This document shows, one piece after another, positions 10,790 to 21,590 of a DNA stretch of 64,000 bases. Positions within the stretch are counted from its first letter, which is position 1, and every line of letters begins with the position of its first letter. The stretch is from Cladophialophora immunda (Eukaryota; Ascomycota; Eurotiomycetes; Chaetothyriales; Herpotrichiellaceae), in contig NW_015622541.1 of the NCBI RefSeq assembly GCF_000835495.1, positions 4,278,001 to 4,342,000 of the forward strand. Reading direction: 5' to 3'. A program made the translations under genes and the position numbers. A model generated the notes under the pieces. That model had not been told where the DNA came from and ran no database searches. It worked only from the letters and a program-made list of their open reading frames with translations.

Positions 10790-12315
10790 TCATAAACTGG
10801 GGCTCGAGGGCAACTCAAACTCGGCAGCTCCGGTAAACATCCTGAACCTGTGATACTTGACAAATCGCAGACCTGCCATCTCACCAATTTTTCTGATATC
10901 TTCAAAGGTTCTTTCTTTTCCGCTGAATAGCTGCTGACCTCCAAGCTGTTGCATTTGTGTAACCATTGGCCAGCCTGATTGCTGTCTGGAGTTGTTTCGT
11001 GATGCTGGCTGATTCGCGGTTTCTTTTGAGGCGACCAGCCTTGGGATGAATAGTTCATTCACGATGACCCTTGCCTTGCGGTTCTTCTTCAGAGCCGGCT
11101 TCAGCATAGCGAGAACTTTGGCAGCAACGTCATCCTCATATTCTCGTCTGTGGGCATGGTGTTAGTCCTCTACCTTGAAGGAGCAGGGTGATCGCTTACA
11201 TCACGCCACGTAACCAGTAGACATCTGCCACTGTTTTTTGGGGAGTGAAATAGTCGTGGGCCTCAAGTATAACTTCCCCTCTTTCCATCTCCTTCTCGTA
11301 ACCCTCAAACGTCTGCGCGAGGCGGTCAGTGGCGTAAGGGCGGAGGTACGGATGACATGCCTTTTTCATGACTGGAATCATATGCTCCAACTCCTGGCAT
11401 ATGACGTTCAAAGATGGAAATTTCTTCTTTACCTCCAGCATCACACTACCGAGCCCGGCCCCGACATCACAAACGGTAGTCCCGTAGCTGTCCCATGGCA
11501 AGTCAGAGCGTGTGGCTGCAACAGTGATTGTTGACATCCACGGAACCCCAACGGTCATGTTTGTCATGCAGTTTGACCCTTCTGGAGTGAAGATGTATTC
11601 GAGAACGCCTTTGCCGAAAACCTCGGCGAATGCGCCATCTTTTGCATCAATACTGTGCATTCTCTTCGGGTCTTTCATGACCGTAAGCCAGGCGGGCCCT
11701 GCCTTGTACGCGTCTTGTACTCTGTTCAGATCGCTTTAGCCTGTTCTGCCACCTAGACGTGTGAGAGCCACTTACTCGAGCAGGCAGCATTCTCTGGCCC
11801 CATTTCCAGACCTCAATTCCATGCTGTGTCGATTGTTGCGGAACATGTCGGGTGCAACTTCAGAGAAGATGTGACGATGAGTCAGTACCCGCATAGTACA
11901 ACCTGGCAGGTGCCGCGTCAATACCAAGCAAAATGTTTCTGGCGAAGCTGGGATTACCAAGTTTGTGCTCATCTGTTTGACAAACCTTCGCCAATTGAGA
12001 CAGCGTAATTTCTCCGCCATTGTCCGCGATCTGATCTGCGATCTTGAGATCACAAGCAACCTCCAAAGCCACTGCCGCGTTGTTTGAGATACTTTCGTAC
12101 ATCAATTTCAGCTTTCTGGGCATGAGCAGGGCAATGAGTTGCTGGCAGTCTAGAATCATTTCCTGACAAGCCTCCCAGGCGTCGCGGGGGAGCAATTGGT
12201 CGTCGTACTTCCATCCGGCAGTCTCAAATAGGGAAGGCGAGTCATTCCCAAGGAACTCCTCCAGCTTCCGGCCTTGACTGGAAATATTGCCTAACAGACT
12301 GGCAAGGAGTGACAT
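10790..12315 (-). CDS. O-methyltransferase-fold protein, catalytic His replaced
   Basis: Four exons (11958-12315, 11776-11902, 11200-11721, 10790-11147) give 454 residues from the ATG at 12315; the frame stays open further upstream but has no ATG there. An N-terminal winged-helix dimerisation domain (LSQLAKVC, then LTHRHIFSEVAPDMF) precedes a class I SAM-binding fold with DVGAGLGS about residues 246-253. This is the fungal plant-type OMT architecture. In the segment WLRGVIREYEDD, the residue aligned with the family's general-base His (as in LRxxxHD/E) is Arg337, formed at the exon 3/4 junction. It may therefore be an inactive methyltransferase or a non-methylating OMT-fold enzyme such as a pericyclase. 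Divergent from FAD monooxygenase 2 over 546 bp. Confidence 0.85.
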
Positions 12316-12861
12316 AATTGGCACAGCAATCACAAAGGCCAAAAAGGGAGGGTTAGCCAGCAGGCACGCTTCCAACGCAGACTGTAAAGGCTGGTGATAT
12401 AGTGCAAGCAAGAGCTCAAGAGCAGTCTGCTGTCGATACAGGCTTCTGGACGATGATTCTTCACGTTGGACGTCATGATTTTGGTATCTGCTTCGCAGTA
12501 TCACGCAGTCTACTGCAACTCCTATGCCTCGGAACGATATTGGTGGAGTAGTCGTCGGATTGGAGCCGACAAACCCTGCGCCACAGCATCGGAGTGGGTC
12601 CCGCCTCCCGGATGCGAATATGGGGCCCCAGCTTCATTGCCCCATGGATGTCTGTATGGAGCACTTGACTGTCGGTACGGACGGAGTACCCTCACAAGGC
12701 CCAGACCATTAACGTGGAGCCGCCTAGTGCGAGAGCATCGAGAAATCAAGGGTCGAAATGTCGCACAGGGAATCTAATGCCTTGCATTCGTGAGGTTCTA
12801 CGTGATCATTTATCCGACTCATTCTCAACATCGAAAACTTGCCAGATCTTCCACACTCAAA
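12316..12861. promoter_or_regulatory. bidirectional promoter, OMT-like / FAD monooxygenase 2
   Basis: Intergenic DNA between divergent starts. At 12554-12570 lies an inverted repeat GTCGG-N7-CCGAC (CGG-N7-CCG core), the arrangement bound by dimeric Zn2Cys6 factors. A Zn2Cys6 regulator is encoded 2 kb downstream at 14721. The site is roughly mid-way between the two genes. Confidence 0.55.
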
Positions 12862-14338
12862 ATGGCAAAGACGCCTCGAAACACCAGAGGCGCGGGTCCA
12901 GATGGCGTCGTCAAACCCCGCTCCAGCGGCATCAAAGTCATTGTCATCGGCTTGGGCTATTCTGGAGCTGCTGCGGCTGTCGAGTGTCACCGCAAGGGTC
13001 ACGACGTCGTCGTGTACGAGCAGTGGCCCGGGATTACGCAACTGGGAGACATCATTGGGATTACAGGCAACGCTGCACAGATCATAGCCAAGTGGGGGAA
13101 TGGCAGTGTTCACCGGAGACTTTCACCGCTCCTGTCCTCCTGGCGTGCCAACAATATCAGAAAATACGACACGGGCGAAATCCTGTACGCGCAACCGATG
13201 GTGGGCTATAATGCCGGTTCTGGCTATACTGCGCCTCGCGGCCCGATGGCCATCATCCTCGCCAGCCATTTACGAGAGCTCGGTATCCCAATTCACTTTG
13301 GCAAACGCATTCAAGACTATTTTGAGAATGAGACGGAGGCTGGCGTGGTGGTCGACGGCGAGAAAATTACGGCTGACTGCGTCCTTGCCTGCGACGGGGT
13401 ACACTCAAAGGCTCGCAGTTTTGTGGTCGGTGTGAATGACCGGCCGTACCCAACGGGATATGCCACATACCGCGCATGGTTCGATGCAGCAGAGGCCAAG
13501 AAGAACCCCGACCTTGCGTGGATGTTCGAGGGGGATAGTGACAAAATGGAGACTTATATCGGGCAAGACATGCATTGCATCCTGGGCACGTGCTCGGGAA
13601 TGAGAGGCGTGGTCTGGAACATTACGCACAAGGACATCTACGACAATGTGGCCGAGTCTTGGTCATTCCCCGGCAAGCACGAAGATGTCTTGAGCTACGT
13701 CAAAGGCTGGAACAAGCGCATCCACGACGTTGTCATGGCCACTCCAAAAACGCAACTGGTCGACTATAAATTGGTTTGGCGCGATCCTCTTCCCAAATGG
13801 GTGTCGAAGAACGCAAGGTTTATCTTGCTCGGAGACTCCGCCCATCCATTCCTTCCGACAAGTGCTCAGGGAGCCGGCCAGGCCCTGGAGGATGGTGCTA
13901 CCATCGCCATCTGCCTCGAGCTTTCAGGCAAAGCAAACGTACCTCTTGCACTCCGGACATGCGAGAGACTGAGGCAAGTGCACATATTTTCTGGTTGTAC
14001 GGGCTTCCCGCTAACTCCAACCCAGATATGCCCGCGCATCACTGGCACAACAGATCGGCAAAGAAACACGAGAAATCTGGCACAAGACGGATTGGGAATT
14101 GGCCAAAAAAGACCCCCAATCACTTTCCATGCCTCTACCCAAGTGGTTGTTTGGCCATGACCCCCAACAGTATGCTTATGACGAGTTTGATGCGGCAGCG
14201 AGTTCAATTGTAGACGGGACAGAGTACGTTCCCAAGAATATTCCTCCGCCTGGTCAAAACCACCGAGTATTCGATTTCGAGGTCAAAGATGCGAGCCCAT
14301 GGATCAGAGGCGGGATACAGCCGCGCGCCAGGCTCTAA
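12862..14338 (+). CDS. FAD-dependent monooxygenase 2 (salicylate-hydroxylase type)
   Basis: Two exons, 12862-13973 and 14026-14338; 474 residues. G-L-G-Y-S-G is the FAD-binding motif (about residue 35), ACDGVHSKAR the DG motif and LLGDSAHPFLP the GD motif. The single intron (13974-14025) starts with GC, not GT (gcaagt), has a CTAAC branch site and ends CCCAG. Only this GC donor joins LR to YARASLAQQIG in the frame that matches paralogue 1 (LR-FTRVNLTQRMG). Compared with paralogue 1 it lacks two introns and carries a longer N terminus of about 30 residues. Expected function is NAD(P)H-dependent aromatic hydroxylation. ATG 12862 is the first in frame. Confidence 0.93.
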
Positions 14339-14720
14339 GCTGCAGGCTGCAGAACGTCGGATCTATTGTACAATGAGATCATTTGGTTGTGTCGAGCTAG
14401 AATACTCCGTCCAGAGAGCAGCACTCGGTATGGGGTCTGAGAACAAGATCTCGACTCGCTAATCTGCACATAATTACTTAGTTCAATAGCTGTGAATGGG
14501 GCAATTTTGATCTATTTTGATTCCGTAGCCACTGGCGGGATCTCAAATCATTCCATCCAGGCCACCTGGGGCCTTTTGCTTTCGAATTGCCCCCAGAAAA
14601 TGCCCCGCAACTTGGACTCTGGGCAGCCTCCCCCGCTTGAACTCAGCTTCGACCTCGCTGTCGACTTCCCGTTTTCTTCTTCTTCTTCTCTTCCATCGTC
14701 AGCGTTTGGGATGCACGGAC
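14339..14720. other. intergenic, tandem plus-strand genes
   Basis: Presumed 3' UTR of monooxygenase 2 and promoter of the Zn2Cys6 regulator. A pyrimidine-rich (TTCTTC-type) tract near 14673-14695 precedes the start codon, common in fungal 5' regions. No gene seen. Confidence 0.4.
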
Positions 14721-17112
14721 ATGGACCCTCGTACTTCGCAGCTTTACGGGGGCGGTGTTGATCGTTTGCGATCCGGACTGGCTTGCCTCACCTGTCGAAA
14801 ACGTAAGAACAAGTGCGACGGATCCCGCCCGGCATGTGGCTTCTGTAACAAGCGAAGTTTGACTTGCATCTACGACGACTCTGCAAAATATTCGGCCGCC
14901 AACCGAGGGTACGCACTCCCTGAAACCGCGGGGCAGTGACATCTTCTGACTGTGTTACAGCTACGTCGAGACGCTGGAGCGGAAAATACGAAAGCTGGAG
15001 CAGGAACTCGGGCAGAGACGGGATGCACCCAGCTATGTCGCCCCTACAGCCCGCCAGTCCACGGACGAGGCCCTCGTCCAAGATTTCCAGTGGCAGAATC
15101 CCCGGGTTCGAACAAGGGCGATTCCTCTACACGACATGCACCCTGTACTGCCAGATCCAGATTGCACCTCTTTAGAGAAAGACCATGATCTCGTCAAGGT
15201 CATTAAATATGGTGAGCCTGCTGCCTTGTCGAGTATATCATCAACGCTTATACACAGCTAGGAGAGATTTCGATTCATTCGGCGCTGGCTGATTTTGGAG
15301 TGGCGCCGTCCGGCACCTCTCCATCTGATGCACGGGCAACGCATGGGGATGCAGAAAGCGAGAATTCCTCAATCCAGGACGCCGACGCCATGATCCGCGA
15401 AGAACAATATCCACTGGATGATTCCTTTGTTCTCCCACCACGTGCACTGGCAAATCGCCTGGTGGACCTGTTCTTCGACCACGTATACCCAATTGTGCCG
15501 CTGGTTCACGAGCCCAGTTTCCGGAAAGAAGTCGATGCACTGTACACCGATCGCCGGTCCGGGAGCATCGCATTTCGGAGCATGGTCAACGCGGTGTTTG
15601 CCTACGGCTGTGATTATCTTGATTTGGGTCTAGCACGGACCTACGAACTGTCCCAGGACTTTCACGAACGTGCCACTGATTTGATACTGCTGGTTTGTTA
15701 TGAGCTGGCGTCCCTCGAAGTTGTTCAAGCCCTGCTTCTTGTGACATTGCATCTCAACAGCAGCATGCAATTTCACCGTATGTGGGTCAATACAGGTCTG
15801 CTAGTGAGGACTGCACAAGCACTGAACCTCCACGTCGACCCGTCTGCTTGGAATATCAGGGTGATTGAGAAAGAGTTGCGGAAGAGGCTTTGGTGGTCGA
15901 TATATTCCCTTGACCGGTAAGCTCGAAACAGTCTGCTTCTTCGGACTTTCTAAACAGTCTTAGGTTTATCAGCTTGAAGCATGGCCGACCTCCAGCGTTA
16001 GATGTCAAAGCTGGCCACTCGGTCCCGCCCACGGCCGTCGACGACGATCAAATCTTCCCTACATATATCGCGAGCTCCTCGGGGAGGCCGCCGTCCCAGC
16101 TTCTCTTCTTCATCCATCTCATGGACCTGATCCACATATCGGAGATATCACTCTCCTCCGGCGGCTCCAGTGCGCCCTGGAAATTGTCTCAAGAAGTGAA
16201 CCATGACGCGAATCGGAATCATGATACGAGAGGCGCCATCTATACTCAAACGTCAGTCGCCCTCGAACAGGAGAGCAAACTCTCTACCTGGCTCGACAAC
16301 CTCCCCGAGCATCTCCGCTTCAACTATGCCAACACCGACCCAAAACTCCGTATGCAGCAACGTAGTTTGCAGATTCGGTATTTACACACCAGACTCATGA
16401 TTCACCGGCCGAACATGATCTTTGCACTAAAATTCGACAGCCGTAAGGAGAATCTGTGTCGGAACGATACATTCTTCCAATCCATATTGAGCGCCAGCAT
16501 TGAGCAATGCATTCAGTGTTGCACAGAATTGCTGAGCCTGGTCAAGGAGTACTATGAACAAAAGAGCCTAGGGCCTTGGTGGTTACTTTTGCAATGTAAG
16601 TGGAGGCTCCAACCACCTCTTGCCTCGAGATACTTATGAACGCAGTCATTTTTACGACCTTGGCTACGCTATGTGCGGTTCGAGCGAGACGGAATTCAGT
16701 GCCGAATCTGGATGATGGGAATATCGATACCACAATCGATAAAGCGATGGGCTTGCTGCGTTCTTTTGGCGACATCCACCCAACGCTGGTTCGGTGTCGA
16801 CAGTACTTTGAGTCAATGATATCGTTGATCAGAACTCAGGGCCCAGTCCCTCACCCAGAAACCATGGCTAGGCTCAGGTCTCCCACAAACAATCGAGTCC
16901 TTCATCCCTCATTGCCAACTGCCACATGCACGATTCAACCGACACCATCGAGAACCAGTCCAAGGCTCCAGAATCCGGCAGAATACCAGCCCCATGACCT
17001 TTTCCTGCACAACCCAGATCAGAGTCTGGAGGACTGCACCGCGGAACTCTTCTCTGATGTGACTTTTGGTGGCTTCAATTTCGGCGCCTTGGATCCCATA
17101 CTTCAGGCATGA
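14721..17112 (+). CDS. Zn2Cys6 / Fungal_trans transcription factor
   Basis: Five exons: 14721-14908, 14961-15211, 15262-15916, 15964-16595, 16646-17112; 730 residues. The N-terminal binuclear cluster has the spacing C-x2-C-x6-C-x6-C-x2-C-x6-C (CLTCRKRKNKC, then CGFC...C). It is followed across the first intron by a coiled-coil dimerisation helix (YVETLERKIRKLEQEL). The Fungal_trans domain starts near FFDHVYPIVPLVHEPSF and includes LLLVTLHLNSS and RKRLWWSIYSLDR, a hallmark of this family. Nuclear; a dimer would recognise CGG half-sites such as the inverted repeat at 12554-12570. Presumably the pathway-specific activator, next to the C2H2 regulator at 1234. Confidence 0.92.
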
Positions 17113-17372
17113 GCAGAGTGCTCTCTAGCCAACTCTCAGCATCCCGTGCGCGAGACAGTTGCCACTTCAGCCGTGTGGGGACGAATTGCGGAGGGTACAA
17201 GGTACATTATGTGGGGGGACTCGTCTGGGAGGCAAATGGCCCTCCACGTTAGTACCTAATAATGAACCATGGCAGCGTTGAGACTTCGCTCCCACCATGC
17301 ACAATATCAATGAACCCGCGCCGAAAGCTGACACGCTTGAAAAGGTCCATTTGAGTTAGGACAGCTCTGTTC

Positions 17373-18506
17373 ATGCTTAAGCATCGGATGGATTCCCCCA
17401 AACTCCCCTCTTCGATGAAGGCTCACCTTCTTGAAAAGTTCAATTCACCCTACGAACTCCGTGATGTGCCTATACCAACGATCGAACAACGCGATGACAT
17501 CTTGATTAGGGTCGACGCGGCCTCATACTGCCACACAGATGCCATCCTCGCATCCGGTGCCGTGAGCCAACCCAAGCTTCCTCACGTAGGCGGTCACGAG
17601 TTCGCCGGGACAGTCGTGGCCCTGCCGTCTGAATGTACGCATGACTTCAAGATTGGAGACCGAGTGGCTGTTGCCGGCCGTGGCTACCACGCGTGTGGAA
17701 GTTGTCTAGAATGCCGGAACCCTTCTGGCCCGGATCCCGATGAACCCGGCTTCTCTGTATACTGTCCACATGCCGGTGGCGGCCTGGGTATCAACGAACC
17801 CGGTGGCTTTCAGGAATACGCACTCGTGGACTCGAGGCAAGTCGCGACGATCCCGACCGATTTGTCTGCCACCGAAGTTGCGCCGTTGATGTGCGCCGGC
17901 CTCACTGTCTACGCCGCCCTCGTCAGGTGTGAACTTCGACCTGGACAGCGGGTGGGAATCATCGGCTGCGGTGGCGGCCTCGGGCATTTGGGGCTGCAGT
18001 TTGCGACTCGAATGGGCTTGAAGACCACCGGCGTCGACGTGGCACCACAGGCCCTAGAACTCGCCGCAAAACTGAAGACGGGTGCGGAGTTGGTCGATGC
18101 CTCTCAGGAGCCGGCGGCCTTGGTTAAACAAAGACTCGGCCAAGAGGACCAAAGACGGCACCCTGCAGAGATGGGGCTGGATGCCGTTCTGATCTTGCCT
18201 GAAAGCCAAACGTCGTTCAACTACGGCATCGATCTGGTCAGGAACGGTGGTCTCGTGGTCGTGGTGTCGTTCCCTTCCGAGGGGTTTCGAGTGTCAGCTG
18301 CTGACCTCGTCTTCCGACGCGTTCGAGTGGTGGGCAGCCTGATCGGGTCGAACAAGGCTCTCCAGGGGATGTTGGACTTTTGCGTACAACACGGTGTTAG
18401 GGCTAGCGTGAAAGCGTATCCTTTCACTCAGCTCAACAAGCTGGTTGAGGACTACCACGCTGGCATTGCTGGGAAGCTCGTCCTCGATCTGTCAATGAAA
18501 GAGTGA
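17373..18506 (+). CDS. zinc-dependent alcohol dehydrogenase (MDR)
   Basis: Intronless, 377 residues. Possible starts are 17373, 17388 and 17415; the last (MKAHLLEKF) resembles the usual family start. Catalytic zinc ligands are the Cys in ASYCHTD and the His in GGHEFAG. A structural-zinc lobe with CGSCLEC is present, but the fourth Cys comes 16 residues later instead of the usual 7. The Rossmann motif is G-C-G-G-G-L-G-H-L-G. Likely oxidises an alcohol or reduces an aldehyde with NAD(H); the Asp after the fold's second strand (GVDVAP) favours NAD. Cytosolic. Convergent with the SDR (128 bp apart). The substrate is presumably the pathway intermediate, but this is inference. Confidence 0.92.
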   Translation: MLKHRMDSPKLPSSMKAHLLEKFNSPYELRDVPIPTIEQRDDILIRVDAASYCHTDAILASGAVSQPKLPHVGGHEFAGTVVALPSECTHDFKIGDRVAVAGRGYHACGSCLECRNPSGPDPDEPGFSVYCPHAGGGLGINEPGGFQEYALVDSRQVATIPTDLSATEVAPLMCAGLTVYAALVRCELRPGQRVGIIGCGGGLGHLGLQFATRMGLKTTGVDVAPQALELAAKLKTGAELVDASQEPAALVKQRLGQEDQRRHPAEMGLDAVLILPESQTSFNYGIDLVRNGGLVVVVSFPSEGFRVSAADLVFRRVRVVGSLIGSNKALQGMLDFCVQHGVRASVKAYPFTQLNKLVEDYHAGIAGKLVLDLSMKE

Positions 18507-18634
18507 TCAAGCCCAGGAAACTACCATCCTCCATCCTTCAGCTAAGCTAGAATAGCCGGCCGGGTCCTCCATTAGTCGGAACCAACTCGACATCTTCTGG
18601 GACCGGGGCTCTACAACGCCACTCACTCACTTAC

Positions 18635-19594
18635 TCACTTGTAGCCACCCCGTTCCGCAAGGAACTCCTGTCCCTGGGCCAAGACCTTGCTATTCTCTTC
18701 TCCCAGCCATTGGCTCTCCAAGGCTTGAATTCGGTCCTCGATCTCATACGTGCCTCCTCCCCCCACCCAGAGGATCTTCCCTGCGAACGGCAGGGCGACA
18801 TTCTGATGCGTCTCGTCGCCGTGGCCTCTGTTCGCAGTGGCACATATCAACATCGCCCTCGCCACGTCCTCCGGCTCGTTCGTTGGCAGGCCAGAGCCGA
18901 TCCAGTCATCTTGGAACCACTCTGCCATGGGTGTTTCTACAGTTCACCTTGTCAGTTGATTAACTTTGCGTCGTTTCATGGGGGACCACATACTCGTCAT
19001 CCACGGACAGACCACGTTCACGCGGATGTTCTCCTTGATGGCGGTCAGGTTCAGGCCTCGCACCAGGCCCACCACACCGTGCTTGCTGGCCGTGTAAGAA
19101 CCCAGCCCTCCACTCTCCTTGAAACCCGCAATGCTGCTCGTGAGAATGATATCGCCCCCGCGTCCGGCCTTTCTCAGATACGCGAGACCAATCCTCGCGG
19201 TGTACATCGCGCCCTTGAGATTGACTTCGATCTCTTTCACGTCCGGCTCCCGCCGCCACTCCGCGCTCTGTCCAAACATGTCTTGCACGGTCACCACCCC
19301 GGCGTTGCCGACCACAATGTCGACCCGGCCGTGCAGTCTCTCGCTTAAATCAAACAGGGCCAGCTGATCCGCGTAGACGGCGGCGTTGCAATGCCGGTAC
19401 GTGACGTTGGGACCCAGCTCTGCGACCAATTCTCTCGACAGCGGCTCGTTCAGGTCGCCGAAGACCACTTTGGCGCCGTGAGAGGCAAACTCGCGCACGG
19501 CGGCTCTTCCAATCCCCGTCGCCCCGCCTGTGAGCACGACGATCCTGTCTTTCAAGGTCGCCAGAAGCTTAGTGTTGATCTCCAAGTGTGTCAT
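18635..19594 (-). CDS. short-chain dehydrogenase/reductase
   Basis: Two exons, 18994-19594 and 18635-18936, 300 residues. Classical SDR motifs are present: cofactor loop T-G-G-A-T-G-I-G, structural NAG (GNAGV), catalytic Ser (LTSSIAG) and Y-T-A-S-K. The intron joins CPWMT to K-TPMAEWF, reproducing the usual CPWxTxTPM turn and fixing the splice. An acidic residue after beta-2 (FGDLNE) favours NAD(H). Role is oxidation or reduction of a hydroxyl/ketone group in the cluster substrate. Cytosolic. Downstream it converges with the alcohol dehydrogenase. Confidence 0.92.
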
Positions 19595-20142
19595 CTTGAA
19601 TGGGTCAGAACAATACGATTTTCAGGGAATTTTATGCAGGCTCTTTTCGCGATTTAGGGACTTTTTAAAGGGCCCTGAGAGCCTTTGAAGGAGACTCCAC
19701 CGAGCCATGGCGCACTTGGGTCACGATTTTCCCATGTGGAGGATACTGCACATGTGGACAAGAGCGATGGTATGTATACTCTTGATGCTCTGGATTTGTG
19801 TCGTCGGATCTGCGGAATCTCGACATTGTGCGTTACATCTTACGGCGTCTAGAGACAAGGCTCTATGGTTTTCCGCAATCTCCACGTATAGTTCGAATAG
19901 TGCATGAACCTTGCTCAATCCCGGTCCGTTGACGTAGGACAGGCGATGAGGATTCACAAGATCGATTGAGATGAAGTGGAAGAACTAGTGAATGAACAGA
20001 TCACGACAGATCGAGCAACTGGGAGGTTTGTGGAGATGTGGGGGATGTGGAGGCGCGACCGTTGCTCGACCCTTTCTCGCGCGCTGCAACAATCTCACAA
20101 GGTCAAACCCCACTTCCTGCTTTGCTGGCTCCTGTTTCTGCC
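19595..20142. other. intergenic, tandem minus-strand genes
   Basis: Promoter of the SDR and 3' flank of the metallo-hydrolase. ORFs here are short and without recognised domains. Confidence 0.4.
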
Positions 20143-21275
20143 CTAGTCCTCTAAGGACAGATTCGTTTGGAAGGCTTGTCTGATACTTGCACTCGTGAGA
20201 GACAGCAGCAACGGATCTTCCGAGCCCTGTTGTAACCAAGTAGCATCGTGGGCCAAACAGACTGTGGCAGAATAATTCTCTTCGAACGCTTTGATTCTCG
20301 CCAGGGTGTCTTTCGCAGCCAAAACATCTTCTTGTAAGCATGCCTTAGCCCCTCCAGGTAAGGTGAAGATGGCAAAGTCGTCGAGGCCTTCGTAAATTTG
20401 TCTTTGAATCAGTCAGCCATGCGAGGTTGTGGTATCCAAGTACTCGAGAGAGTCGCTGACCGTGCATGGCAACAATCACCCGCCATAACAACCCAAGTCC
20501 CCGTTCTCAACCTAGCGGCCGCAATCAGGTTGCCGGCCATGTGCCCAGGTGCCTGAATGACCCAAAAGCTGCCACTACCAAAGAGGTCCATGGCGCGTTC
20601 GAATGGCCCAAATTCGATCCACGGCCCCTCCAGTTCGCGGCACCTGTTGAAGCCTTCACTCGCGTCAAAAATCCTGCCGTCCCACTGATTTTGAGGGTTC
20701 TTGAGATGTCCCGGTTGGCAGTGCGCGAATGTCCCCGGTCCGAAGAAGGCTCGTGCCCGCGGAAAATCCTTCCAGAATGGTCGACAGTGATCCCAGTGGG
20801 CGTGGCTAGATGCCATTAACTTGCAACATTCCCAAGTGTCAGGTCACGCACCTAAAGATTATGGTCTCGAGCGCTGCCGCTGCGGTATTGCTGTGCTCCG
20901 AGATTTGTTGAGCTACCGACTTAGGAGGTGACCGAGGACGTAGCTCTCCGAAAAGATTGTTTTGAATGAAAGGTGTGAATTCTTCTGTATCCTGTGCAGA
21001 GTCAGTCAATCGGTATCGACAACTTCGCACAAGCTCTTTCGGCGCCGCCATACTTCCGAGAGACCATAATCCCATAGCAGCTGGCGACCAGTTTTGCCAT
21101 CACTGACGAGGAATGTCCAGTCTGGTACTTTGAACTCCCAGTCCCTTCCGCGAGCAAGGACTCTGCTCTCGTTGGCGGTGAAGCTTCCACCGTCTAAGAT
21201 TTGAATATCGACGTGGCCCTCTGTTGCCGGTAAGGGAGGGCATTTTATGCAGCTGGATCCCGTCTTGGTCGGCAT
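20143..21275 (-). CDS. metallo-beta-lactamase-fold hydrolase (lactonase-like)
   Basis: Four exons: 21054-21275, 20852-20991, 20461-20805, 20143-20401; 321 residues. It begins with the strand HVDIQILDGGSFTANES typical of this group. The zinc motif H-A-H-W-D-H is created by the splice at 20806-20851. Further ligands are the His in APGHMAG, the Asp in AGDCCHAR and the His in LAHDATW. This layout matches the N-acyl-homoserine-lactone-lactonase / AttM-like branch rather than the thioesterases paired with polyketide synthases, so ring-opening of a lactone or cleavage of an ester is the best guess. Cytosolic (no signal peptide). Divergent from the 3-hydroxyacid dehydrogenase over 315 bp. Confidence 0.87.
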
Positions 21276-21590
21276 TGAATGTGTAGGTAGAGGGCAGGGA
21301 ACGAGTCTTGAGACCCTTACCGGTTTCCTCGGTCTAGGCGCAAAGGGCACAGGAAGCGAGGAATTACAAGACTCCTGAACAGGGAGAAGAGGATACACTT
21401 TAGCTCACCTGTGACAGTGTGGTGGATTGGACGAACATCGTAATGTGGAGGGACGTTGCTCAAGCCGCCCAATTCGTGGGGAATTCTCCACACAGAATAT
21501 AACCCGTTTTACTTGGATGTCACTCGCTTCGACTTATGTCTATTCACACCTCTACTGTACATCGCGCACGCCCGTCACGGCCATCTTAGA
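21276..21590. promoter_or_regulatory. bidirectional promoter, metallo-hydrolase / hydroxyacid dehydrogenase
   Basis: The 315 bp between divergent ATGs must carry both promoters. No clear TATA or CGG palindrome was found. Confidence 0.45.
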
